Origin: Stereocaulon alpinum
Taxonomy: Eukaryota; Ascomycota; Lecanoromycetes; Lecanorales; Stereocaulaceae
Assembly (NCBI GenBank): GCA_018257865.1
Contig: JAEUBA010000023.1
Span: 248,001 to 312,000 of the forward strand
Length of the DNA stretch: 64,000 nt
Direction: 5' to 3'
The notes under the pieces are model-generated. The model was not told the origin of the DNA, made no database searches, and worked only from the letters and a program-made list of their open reading frames with translations. Below, one piece after another: positions 1 to 13,100 of the stretch. A program made the translations under genes and the position numbers. Positions within the stretch are counted from its first letter, which is position 1. The number at the start of each line of letters is the position of its first letter.

Positions 1-1176
1 GCGAAGAAGATTAGAGCGCATCTATCGTGAATTCATTGTAGGCAGAAACGGCGAAATGCCCAATGGGCAAGGGCCGACCGAGGTTGGTGGCAGGAGTAGC
101 TTGATGTGAGGAGTGATTACAAACACACGGCTCGATAGTACGCCATTGTAAAAGCCATCTAACGTCATGAGAAATATCCAAATAAGCCCATCATTGCATC
201 GTGGAAATGATGAAAATTGGTTTCGGTTGATAGGATGGCGAGCTAGATCTCTCATTGTGAAATACCAAAAGAAAAGCACTAAACATGTCCTTTGATCCAC
301 AGTTCGAGCCTCATATCCAAGTTTTTGCCATGAAGATATCGCTATACCTCGAATATACTAACAAGACCTACTGCTACTGCTTGTGATTCTGCAACCCAGA
401 GATAGACGCAGGAAGCAAAATGCCTGCCCTGCTTTCCTTCCTCAACCGAAAGCCACACGCTAGCGCTTGCAACCAACCACCTCACCACGCTGATCCGCAA
501 TGGCACCATCACCACGCTGCAACGACTCCTCTCCATAAGAGGAACAATCCACATCCACGACTTCCTACGATAACTACTCGAACAAGACAACTCAATCTTG
601 CGATTAACGAAAAGTGATAGCTCGGCTATCTTGACGCATGCAGGCTTATGTTCAGTATTGCAATAGATTGTAGCTCGAGAATTCGTGAGGTGGGTCCCGA
701 AGGGCGAGACACTGGGATGCTAGAAGCCATAGGATGGAAGTGCAAAAGGACAAATTAGTGGGAAAGTCGTTCTTTTCGAAGGAGAGCATCGCGCAGCGAG
801 GGGCGTGCTCCAGCTTATGAGTATATGCTATGCGAATTGAGCCTTTCTAATATTACTTCTGAGCCTTGTACTTCGTGAAGAGAAATATCATTAACTAGTG
901 TTGATGATGGTGCTAAAGTACATGAGATGGATTCGGAGGCCTTGTCCCGACTCTCCCAGCATACAAAAGGAATACGCATATCCCATAATGAGTGCCTATA
1001 TACAAAACGTCCAAATTTTATGCTTCCAAGTCTTTTGTACATGACCACACCTTTCTAGCCCGATTCCAGCGTGCGCCGAACTCGAAGTCCTGCGCCAAGG
1101 CATATCGAAAACGACGCCAACATACGAAAGACGATGTAATGAGGTAACCGCTATAGACCATCCGCTTTTTCGTCAA
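1..1176. other. Intergenic, no supported gene
   Basis: Only short open frames occur here, with no recognisable domain, no convincing start context and no splice-linked continuation. The right end is the 3' flank of the giant minus-strand gene. Confidence 0.5.
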
Positions 1177-4100
1177 TTACAGACCTCCCAGACCTCCAAG
1201 ACCTCCAATTACGGTCGCGATTGGTAAAATAGTAGTCACAATACTGACAACAGTATTAATGATATTGCCGCCACCAACAGTAGCGCTCACAATCGCCCCA
1301 GCAGTGGTTGATGGTTTTGTTGTGGTAAGCACCGTGGCTACGGTCACGCTTCCTGAGCTCCCAGAGACCGTCGAGAGAATGGTTTCAATACTGTTCGCTG
1401 AGCTGGAAGTGGGAGTCGATCCTAGGGCTGTGGAGCCGGAAACGGTGACGATTGAAGCCGTGGACGCTACTGTTGACATGACAGTAACCACTACGGTGAC
1501 CAGGGGTGTGGGAGTGGGACTAGTGGCGGCTAGTGTACTGGAGATGGTAGACGGTTTGGGGGATGAGGTGCTTGCTATCCCTGAGGTAGTCGTTCCTGGA
1601 GTGCTGGTCCCAGGAGATGTAGAGGTTGGGGTAGGCACTCCTGAGCTTCTGGTCGTCGGACTGCTACTGGAGGAGTTTGGCGTAGTACTGCTAGTCGCTG
1701 GAGTACTGCTTGATGGACTACTGGTCAATGGAATACTCGTAGCTTGGCTGCTTGTGCCCAGGGCAGTCCCCAGAATATTCGATGTTGGAGTGGTTGGCCC
1801 TGGAGTAGTACTACCTGAAATGGTTATTGGACTGCTTGTGCTTGGCGTAGTAGTTGTCTTTAGGGTGTTCGTAGGCGTAGAGATAAAAGTGGGGGTTTGT
1901 ACGACTGAGGGGCTTGAGGTGGAAAGAACCGAAGGTGCCGACGTCAAAGCTGCTGAGACAGTCGGTGTAACGCTAGCAGATATGGCCGTTGCAGAGGTGG
2001 TGGGCGTCGACACAACACTCATTGAAGTCACAGAAGCTGTCGGTAACGTTGTGCCAGCAGCGCTGCCAGCTGTTGGCGCAGGTGGCAGCCCGAGGGAAAG
2101 GCTGACACATAGAAGATCCGAACATACATAGCTTGAAGACGCAGGTCGTGAGGCATTGGTTGTAGAAGCCACAGGGGTTGACGTTACTGAAGTTGTAGAA
2201 GCTATTGGTGATGTTATGCCAGCGGTGCTGCCAGCTGTTGGTGTAGGTAACGGCCCGAGGGATACGCTTGAGGCACTTGCGACAGAAAGACTGACACAAA
2301 GGAGATCTGAGCATCCATAAGTTGACGGCGTAGATCGTGAGGTAGTGGTTATAAAAGCCATAGGGGTTGACGTCAGTGAAGTTATAGAAGCTGTCGGTAA
2401 TGTTGTGCCAGCGGTGTTGCCAGCTGTTGGCGCAGTTAACGGCCCAAGGGAATCGCTTGATACACTTGCGAGAGAAAGACTAACACAAAGGAGATCCGAA
2501 CATCCATAGCTCAGTGATGAGGATCGTAAAGCAGCAGTTATAGAAGCTACAGGATTTAGCGTCACTAAACTTATAGAAGCTGTTGGTAATATTATGCCTG
2601 CGGTGCTGCTAGCGGTTGGCGTAGGTAACGGCCCGAGGGAAACACTTGAGGCACTGGCGACAGAAAGACTGATACATAGGAGATCTGAACATCGATAGCT
2701 TAGCGACGCAGGTTGTGAAGTAGCGGTTATAGAAGCGGTGGAGGTCGATATCCCCAGCGTTGAGATTGCACTTGGAGAGATCGTTGAGCTAAGGCCTGCA
2801 GAGGTTGGCGCAGGTAAGACCCCAGGGGAAACGCTTGAGGCACTGGCGACAGAAAGACTGATACATAGGAGATCTGAACATCCATAGCTTAGCGACGCAG
2901 GTTTTGAAGTAGCGGTTGTAGAAGCGGTGGAGGTCGATGTCCCCAGCGTTGAGATTGCGCTTGAAGAAATCGTCGGGGTAAGACTTCCAGAGGTAGTCAT
3001 GAGAAGGCCTGTAGAGCTCACGGACACAACGCTAGAGGTGATAATGCTTGTGGAAGCGGTGGGAGTAGTGCTTGTGGACGTGAGGCTGGTGTAATAAGTG
3101 CTCGTGGAAGCGGACGTTGTTGGAGCAACGCTTGTGGAAAGCATAGACGAAGATGCGACTGGGATTGTCGACATAGGAGCGACGTTGGTGGGAGTACTGC
3201 CTGATGAGATCACGGTTGCGGACATACTTGGATCTATCGATGAAGCAATATTCGTAGCTGTAGAAGGGTTAGGACTGGTTACAACCCTACTACTACTATC
3301 CAGAAGCGTACTGCTCCCCATGAGGTTGATGGAGACGCTGGCTAGTGAAGCTGCCGACAGACTTAGGCAAAGAATATCTGCGCAACCGTAAGGAAGAGTA
3401 GACGTTGGCGAGGGAAGAGAATTGGTGGAGGTTGTGGAAATGCGTGTAGCAATCAATGATGTGGACACCGCAGCAATTGAGGCAATACTTGAGGGACTAG
3501 GTATGGACGGCAAGAGGGTTGATGCCTGGAGGGTAGGCGCAGCATTAGTCGACGATGGAGGCGTGGCCAACTTCAGAACGTTGCTCATCGATGACAAGGT
3601 TCTAGAGGTAATTGGAGCTATACTTGTCGACGACAAGAGGGCAGATATAATTGGGGTGCTTGATGTAGAGACGGTCTGAGGCGTAGTTGAACTACCAGCG
3701 CCTAAGGAAATACCTCCTCCGCCATTCAATATGCTACTACTCCCGAGTAGATTCAAAGAGAGGCTTGCAAGAGAGGCAACCGACAGACTGATACAGAGCA
3801 AGTCTGCACAATTGTAAGGCAGTGTGGATGTTGGCGATGTCAAAGCACTAGCAGTCGGCGACATAGGCGAGGTGTTACTGAAGACTGTTGGCACTGTCAA
3901 TGCAATTGGCGTTGTGGTCAACGGCGTGGTTTGTGGGTTGCTGCTGATGCTCAAGGGCGTTGCAAGACTGGACGTGGTCGACAGCGGCGTTGATACGACA
4001 CCATTAGTAAAGCTTTCGGAAGTTGCAACGGAAGGACTCGATAGTGAGGTGGTTTGTAAGTTGCTGTTAGGCGTCGAGGACTTGAAAGTAATTGGCAATG

Positions 4101-7100
4101 TCATCGAGGGTGTCAACGTGAGGCCAAGTGTGACCGATCCAGATACGAGAAAGGCAGGAGAGCCTGTTGATGTGGATTGGATGCTGGCCCCAGAGTTCGT
4201 GACGAGAGAGACAATAGGTGATGTCGTTGGCGGCGTCAATGTTACAGGAGCGGTTGTCGTTCCGGACGTTGAGCCTGCATTTCCGCCAGGCAAAAGACTA
4301 AGAGAGACGCTAGCAAGAGAAGAAACAGAAGCACTGACGCAGAGTAAATCCGTACAACCGTAAGAGAGTGTCGAAGTCGGGGACGCTGACGCAATCCCAG
4401 AGGCCGAAGTAACAACTGGAGTCGTAGTGATACCACCTTGCGGCAGAACACCGATTGATGGATTGAGGAGGCTGGCTACTGAGAGACTAACGCATACGAG
4501 ATCCGAGCATTGAAAGCTTAGCGTAGACGCTGGCAACATGGGGGAAGATGTTGGGAGAGGTGCTGATATTAGACCGTTACTGGGTGTAGAACTTGACGTT
4601 GAGAATGTAGTTGTTATCGCTGTGTTGGTATTGATGGTGCTTGAGTTCGAAGCAGGGTTGTTTGATAGTGTGGAACCAGTCATCGAATTCGCAGCAGTCG
4701 TAGGAGATGACATCAGAGGACTGGCCGTCAACAGCGTACTGAGAAGACTACTGCCAGAGTTCGAAGAAGCAGAGCTACTAGACTGTGATAAATCCATGGA
4801 CAGAGACGCTGAAGTTGCAGTTTTTGTAGGGTTTGAAGCAGCGATACTCGATAGTGATGTCGATGACGGGGTAACCACTAGAGTTGCAGCTGTACTTGCT
4901 TGAGTGGATCCAGCATTAGGTAGCAATCCAGTAGAGACACTCAGAAGGCTGGCAACAGAAATGCTTACACACAAAAGGTCTGAACATCGATAGCTCAAAG
5001 TTGGCGATATACCTGCGGTAGACGATGCACTTGGTGCAGGCAATACGCTTGGGTTAGACGGTACGCTTGGGTTAGACGATGTAAAGGACGTTGGCGTTAC
5101 ACTTATACCAGTTGCCGAATAAATTGACCCAGCGCTCGATGATAGACCCTGGGAAGTACTGAGGAGACTAGCAATAGATATACTGACACACAAAAGATCT
5201 GAACACCCATGACTCAATGCCCCTGTTGGTGAAATTGAGACCGAGGTTGTCACTGGCGAGTTGCTGTTACTATTGTTATTCGATACTGAAGTAACAGGCG
5301 CTGTCGTTGATGGCGCACTTGGTGTAGTGCTACTGAAACTGGAAGCTGTAGTAGTGGGCGTCGATGGATATGACGACACTGACGTAGTAACAGCCGTGTT
5401 TTGCGAGGTACTGCTTGGATTGGATGTTGCAGTTGCGAAAGTTGATTGGGATGAGGTCAATAATGCCACTCCAGAGCTCGATGTTGGAGATATAGGCGGA
5501 ACTCTGGCCGTACTTGGTAAGCTGCTGCTTGGGTTGGAGGCCGGCACCGTGGAAGCTATGCTTTGTAAATTACTACTTAGGATGAAGGTGGGAGAAGTAG
5601 AGACAGGTAGTGTTGAGGCGGGTGATGAGGCAGTAGCCTGAGAAGTTGTATCTAGGACGATAGTACTAGGCGTTGAGATGGGAACGACGGAAATAGATGA
5701 TGTTAGCGGCGTTGTTGTAAGTCCTGCCTTCGTGGTTGCCGGATTCGTTACTGGAGTACTTGACATAACCCCGAGCGAAAGACTAACACACAACAAATCG
5801 GTACAGTTAAATGGCAATGAATTGGTCAGAGAGGATATAGTTGTGGTACTTATAGTACCACTTATGCTGTTCATGTTGCTTGAGCTCTGGCTTGTAATGG
5901 AAGTGGATCCAGTGTTTGCTGTGCTCGACGAGAAGATGCCAGGATTCGTGGTTACAGATGATATCGAAGATGTTGATGTTACGCCAGCACTTGAGGTTAT
6001 AATTGTCGATGCAGTATTTGGTGGGATGCTACTGGGAGTCGAGATAGCATTTGTCGAGGCTGGTGGGGTTGTCAGCACTGACGTAGCCGAGCTCGTACTT
6101 GGTATGGGACCACTGGGGTTTGAAGCTGACGTCGTGGACCCTAACAAAACCGAAGACGTTGACGTAGCAGAAGTAGTGCTTGGTATGCTACTGGTAGGCA
6201 TCGAGGTGAGAACGGTCGGAGCTGACGAAGTCAGTGGCGTGGGTGTAGCAGAAGTTGGGCTGGGCGTAATGTTACTCGAACCGGAGATGGTAGCGGTGGG
6301 AGCCAAAGATGTGGATGTTGCGCCAGGGGCGCATTGTCTTTTCATGATGAAATTTACACCGAGGAGGAAGGAACATGCTGGCGGACTAGAAGCGCTCGTA
6401 AGCGCCGTCGAATTCCCGAAACTTGAAGATGTCGTCGAGATGCCAGTACTACTCGATTGCGTTGGGAACACACTCGATATTACACTTGGAGCGCTTGTAG
6501 TGCTGGAAGTTACGCTGTTTCTACTGGTACTCGCAGGGATCGCAGTTCCTATTGATGTGGCGGCTGACGAGGTTAGGGGCGTTAGGGTGGAGGTCGGCGT
6601 TCCGGAGTTGCTACTTGACTGCACAGAAAACTGTGCTGTTGAGATCGATGCAGCTGGGGTTGCTGATAGCGATATTGATACTCCAGTGCTGGGACTAGAC
6701 GATAATGAAGAAGATGAAGATGATGTCGTCAAGCTAGTCAAGACAGAGTCTGAACTGCCGAAACTGCTGTGTGACGGTGAAAGTGACGGTGCTGGTGACG
6801 TCGACGAACTGCCTGATGCAGAAGCCGTGGATCCAGATTGACTGTTTGATTGAACCGAGAAGGATATCATTGATGCTGATATTGTCGATGTAGCTAAGGG
6901 AGAAGTTGGCGTTCCAGAGACATCATTCGAGTGCCCAGAGCTGGTAGTTGATTGTGAAGATGGCTGTATCATTGGCGTTGAGCTTGCACGACTGGTCGAT
7001 GGAGAGCTTATTGCAGCAGAAATGCTACTCGACTGTGAAGGCGTCTGCGTCGTGGACGTTACCGAGCTGACTAGAGGAGGAGACGATTCTCCGGAATCAA

Positions 7101-10100
7101 CGGTAGATTTTATGAATGTCTGCCCAGTCAATAGTGATGAAAAGGATGACTGGACTGTGTTGGAGGACATGAGGTCTGAGTCCGAAAAATCAATGCTTGA
7201 AGTCGTCGAAGTTGGTGTAGCAGAAGGAAAAGTTGACGAAGTTGGACTTGAGGTCAGAATGGTACTACTCAAGGATGTACTTGCAAGTGTAGAGCTTGTT
7301 GCAGCACCAGAAGAAGGAGTCGATGGTGCTTGATATGACGTCGAAATACTACTGCTCGAAACCGTGCCCGAGCCTGTAGAAATTAGAGCGATAGAGGAAG
7401 ATGGATTCGATAACGACGGGTTCGATGCTAAGCTTGCAGTAGTACTGCTAAAAGAATTTGAAATTGGTCCAGTAGATGCTGTTGTGCTTGACAGCGCTGA
7501 GTTGATGCTCGACTGGGAAGTGCTTGATGTAGGGTTTGAACTTGGAATGTTACTGCTCGAAGGGATGACAGATGGCGATAGACTCATAGGGCTATTACTG
7601 GATGGGACGTAAGATGGCGTCGTGCTTGGACTCGAAAAGCTCTGAGTTGCTAGCGTACTCGACGATGGAGCTGAAGAGGGCGAGCTGGAGCTTGAGACAC
7701 TACTGCTGAGTGGACTTAATGATGGTACCTGGTTTGAACTTAAGAGGCTAATGCTCGAAATTGTAGAGCTTGACGGAGTAGATGAATATGCGGTCGAAGA
7801 CACAGTGCCTAGACCCAAGGAACTGCTACTCGGGATGGTAGAACTTGGCGCAGCAGACGAAGTTGAAGTTGAGGATAGTGGACTCGAAGTCAGCAACGTA
7901 TTGCTTAGGGTTGTAGAATTTGGCGTAGAAGAGTACGGCGAACTTGAAATCGAACTCAGAAGGCTACTACTGGGAAGAGTTGAAGAGAGGGGGTTAGATG
8001 CTGTTATACTCGAGCTTCCAGAGCTGCTAACGGGTAATAGTAAGCTGGAGCTCGTAAGGCTGCTCATACTTGGGGATCCAGCCGATGATGCAAGGCTTGA
8101 AGTTGAAGCGATCTGGCTCAGAGTAATAGTTGATGAGATGGAGAACATTGAGCTGGTGCTTGCACTGTTACTACTAGACCTCAGAGCAGAAGACGTCGGA
8201 CCCGAGCTTGCAGGAATAGTGGTTGCGAGACTCGAGCTTGCAGCACTTGAGCTTGCGACGCTGGTGCTGGAGGGTGCCAAAGATGATGTTTGGCTTGAGC
8301 TTGTAGAAGGGAAATTACCAGACAATGTTGATGTCAGGCTGGGCGATGGTGCAGTAGGGCTTGCAAGTGTACTAATGGAGGTCGAGACTGGATATATTTG
8401 GCTTGAGCTTGCTGCATCAGTGCTGGATGACATAGGGAACCCCAGGCTTGAACTCCGACCACTACTGCTTAATATTGCAGAACTTGATGTCGTAAGGCCA
8501 GAGCTGGAAGGTACTGACGAAGACGTTTGGCCTGAACTTAGAAGGCTATAAGTCGATGCGCTACTCGGGGCTGCGCTAGCACTCGTAACACTGCTGCTTG
8601 AGGACCCAATAGACGATATCGGGCTAGGACTAGCACTGCTGCTGCTAGCTAACACAGTCAACGACCCGGTAGATGATGCTGATGTTGAGCTGCTAATACT
8701 ATCGCTTGACGACGCTGCGCTGGGGGTCTGAAGTATACTACTGGGCGAGGATATCAGAGATATCGGGTCTGAACTGGCACTGTTCCTGCTGGATGATACA
8801 ATATCTGAGCTCGTGAGGCTCGAGCTCGAGGTCGTCAAAAACGACGTTTGACTGGATTTTGAGAGGCTACTCGAGGTAATATCTGATGATGTGATAGACG
8901 ATATAGCCGTTGAGCTAGCAGTACTTGATGATCCTGCGCTAGAGCTCGAGGTACTACTTGCAGCGAACCCAGTAGACGAAGTTGGACTTGGGCCGGCACC
9001 GGTACTGCTGAGGAGTTCCATAGAAAACGTGGAGCTTAAGCTCCCAGTGTTGCTGCCGGACGAGGATGCAGAACTCGAGGTTGGAAAAACATTACTCGAT
9101 GTAGCACTCGGCTGTGCGGTAGACGATGTTGTAGTTGAGCCAGCAACACTAGTACTCGACGACGTTATACTGGAGCCTGCAAGACTACTACTAAGGGGTC
9201 CAGTAGAGGACGTTGGACTTGAGCTTGGAATGCTGCTGCTGGATGACAAGACAGCACTTGGGGCCGTCAAGCTACTGCTCGATGGTGTAGTCGATACTGG
9301 GATGCTTGATGGTGCTATTGTGCTGGAAATTCCGGTGCTGGAAATGCCTGTGCTCAACAATGCCGCATTAGAGCTTGCAGTGCTAGTGATGGAGAGCCCA
9401 GTAGACGACGTCAAGCTTGAGCTTACGATGGTACTGCCAGATGACGATGAGAAAGTCGAGCTTGCAGGGCCACTACTCGATGAAGAACTCAATAGTCCGG
9501 ACAATGAAGTTTCAATAGAGCTAGGAAGACTAATGCTCAAAGATGCCGCACTAGAGCTCAGAAGACTACTGCTGGAGAGTGGGATAGAAGATGTTGAGGT
9601 TGAGCTGGCAACGCTACTAGCGGACGTTGTAGTGATAGGGCTTGGAAAACTGCTGCTAGTCGATGATGGTGACTTGATTATAGAGGGTGACGAGGTAGAG
9701 CCTGAGGATGTGGCAGCAGCACCGCTGGAGACAGACGCTCTAGAAGATGGCTCAAATGACGATGTCGTCGCTACTGAGGACGGTTGAGAGGAGATACTCG
9801 AAAGTGTTGTAGGCGATGAAGCCGCCGATGTAGTCAAAGACGCACTGGTTGTAAATGCAGGGGCAGTCTGGGATGACGAGGTAGATGAAGAGCTTCCAAT
9901 TGATGCAATCGAGGACAGACCGCTCGTGACCGATGTCGAGCTTGCATAGGACGTGATAGACGAGCTTTCAGCCGCTGACGTCGAGGACATGCTAGTAGAA
10001 GTAATTGATGAAGAAAGACCTGGAGTACTTCCACTTGGCGGTGTAGAATAGGCGCTAGTCGAAGTGGGAGAATTGTTCGAAGAAATTCCGCTTGATAATG

Positions 10101-13100
10101 ACAAGACACTAGTGATAGACGAGGAGGTAGCCGAAGAACTTCCGCTCAAAGATGTCAAGATTGCACTACTTGGAGTATAAGAGATAGTTGTGGAGCTTTG
10201 GCTCGACAATGTGAGAAATGTGCTAGTTGAAGGCGGTATAGTGGACGACGTGCTCAACGAGGTCGTACCCCGTGACGAGGAAGAGGCGCTAGTTGAAGAT
10301 GCCAATGATGGCGAAGTTATTGAAAGCGCTATATTCGAGGACATAGACGAGACGCTAACGGATTGCATGGATGATGAAGGCGTACCGGATGCGCTAAGGC
10401 TCAAGTCCATTGATAAGCTGCTGATAGAAGAGGAGACTGGGCTCGATGTTGCACTGGATGAGCTTGACAGGTAGGTTGACACCTCAGAAGATGTACTAGT
10501 CGAGGAGCTCGCACTGGTGGAGGTTGAGACACTACCGAAGGAGGTAAGACCAGCGTTTGAGACAGTAGGACTTATACTACTGTTGGGGAACAACGACGTT
10601 GGAAGCGTGGAAGACGCGTTTAGTGACGTAAACCGAGTGTTGCTCATCGCAGAAGCGGATGACGACATGGAACTCAAAGTCAAAGACGAGGTTGCCGTAG
10701 CTGAGACCTGGCTGGAAGAAGCCATGTTACTAGATTGCATGATATAAGATGAAAAGCTGCTGGTGCTCAGCTGAATCATGGTGGAGCCGCTTTGTAGAGG
10801 CGAAAAATATGGGCTAGAGTAGGCCAAGCTCGACGAACTAGGACTCATGCTACTGCTAAGCAATGTCGATGGGAGAACTGTGGAGATTGAACTGGATGAT
10901 ATTGACGTGGTGCCACTACTCTTGGAAGCCGACGAGAAGACAGTACTTGGACTCGATGAAGTCGTTGCAGTCGATGAGGCTTGAGTGTATACAGACGCAA
11001 TGCTACTGTATGGTGTCGCAGAAGATGAGAAACTTCTAGACATATCAATGCTCGGTTGGGACGTCGGCGATGTGGTCGAAATGCTAACTATGTTATACGA
11101 ACTTGAAGTAGAGGGAGTCAACATCGAAGGAGCAAGAGCGCTACTGCTGAATGAGGTTGTGGATAGCGTGGAAGAAACGAAAGGTTGGGGGGACGACGAC
11201 AGTGCGGAAGAAGCCGGACTAGTTGCGGGTGCAGTCGACGATGTTGTAGCTGAGAGCGGCGTATTGGAAATGGTGGAGGAGCTGCTGCTTGAGGATGTGA
11301 CCAACGATTGTGGAGCGCCGCTTGATTGTACTGCAACCAACGAAGATACTGGACTACTTGATAAAGATGAAAAGCTGCTTGATGGTACGACCGATGATGA
11401 GGACAAGCCGCTTGACAGTGTAGACGTCGACGGCGACGATGACGATGCTGCGCTTGATGATGATGGAGATGTATTCAATGCCGGGGAAGGAGTTGAGGTG
11501 GCAAGACTGCTACCTAGTGGTTGTGAAGTAGTCTTTGACGCTGACGATTGAGAACTTGTCGAAAGCACAGAGGGACTTGTTAGTGCCTCTGCCATTGAAG
11601 TTGAAGGCAGGAAATTCGAAGAAGATCCAGAACTGCTCTGTGGTGCGGAAGATAATGAGGTTGACAAGGACGGCGAGGACAGCTCACTAGTGCCCATAAT
11701 AGAAGGCGATGAAGGGATACTACTGCTAGATGCAGAGGATGACAGAAGAGACAGTTCTGCGGATGAAGCGCTCATTGAAAACGCAGTATCGCTTGTCGTT
11801 GTTGAGGATGAGACAAAAATACTAGACTGCGATATTGATGATATTAGTGAGCTTGTCGGTGATGGACTTGCCGAAGACGCAGCGTTATTTGTAGTAGACA
11901 AGAAAGACAGTGTGGCCGCATCACTCGACGGCATTGTTGATGATGATGAGGGTATCGATGAAGAATTTATCGACATTGCACTGCTGGTCGATGATGGAGA
12001 AGTAGTTAAGGCAGTAGTAATAGGCAAGGAGACCGTTAAACTTGACGGCGCAGTACTGCTCGAGAGTTGAGAAGGCACTGAAGTAGCTGAGTTTTGTCTT
12101 GTCGGCATTGCCAAGGAAGGTGGGCTGGTAAACAAAGAGGTAGAGCTTAAGGAACGATCCATGCTACTCGGGGCTTGGGACACTGAGCTAGGCGAGATCT
12201 TCTCACTAATATAAAACGAGCTGCTCATCGATAGGGTGAGCGAAGAGCCTAATTCTGATAGAGCAATCGCTGATGTCTCGCTTGACGTAGTCAACAATGA
12301 AGAGGTTATTCCAGAGGAAGAGGAGGAGTCAGCGGAAGGTGCAGCGCTACTTGAGGCTTGGGATAACGAGGATGTATTACTGGTCAGTGGAGTGAGTGAC
12401 GAGGTTGAAGCAGACAGAAAAGTCATGGAAACCGTGGATTGTGGGTTCGAAGTAGAGCTGCTACTCGGGGGACTAGGAGTCACGGAAGGAGCGGATGTTG
12501 ACACAGAAGATGCACCAGCTGAGGATTTTCCGCTGGTTGAGGACGTACCGCTCGTCAATGGAGTGGGCGTCGGACTCGAAGTAGACAGAGAAGCCATTTC
12601 ATTCGTAGACTCCGTAGTCAAGGTGGATCTGCTGCCTAGAGAGGTGGAGGCTGTAAAAGGAGATGTACTAGCTATCGATCCTGCGGTCGTTAAAGGACTG
12701 CTGCTCGTAATTGCCGACATTGATGAACTCTGAGGTGTCACTGAGGGTGGTGTTACAGCCGACGATCCAGGGTTGGGAGCAGAACTGCTACTCAGTGGCA
12801 GAGATATTGGGAGATTGGAAGCCGTCAAGAGCGACGATGGACCAGTGGTAGACTCACTGCTGGAAGAGGCTATACTGTTGATCGTTGTGAATGCTGACGA
12901 CGTCGAAAATGCTGATAATGATGACGAGGCAGCGCTCAAGCTTATAGTCGACAATGAGTTCATGTAGAGACTTTGTGGTATCGCTGGAGAAGATGTTGCC
13001 GAAATTGAGCTCGTACTTGACGAGGCGCTGCTAGTGAAACGTGTGGGAGTTGCGGAGAGCGAGGATGTTGGGAGATATGATGGACCAGCCGAAGACCGAG

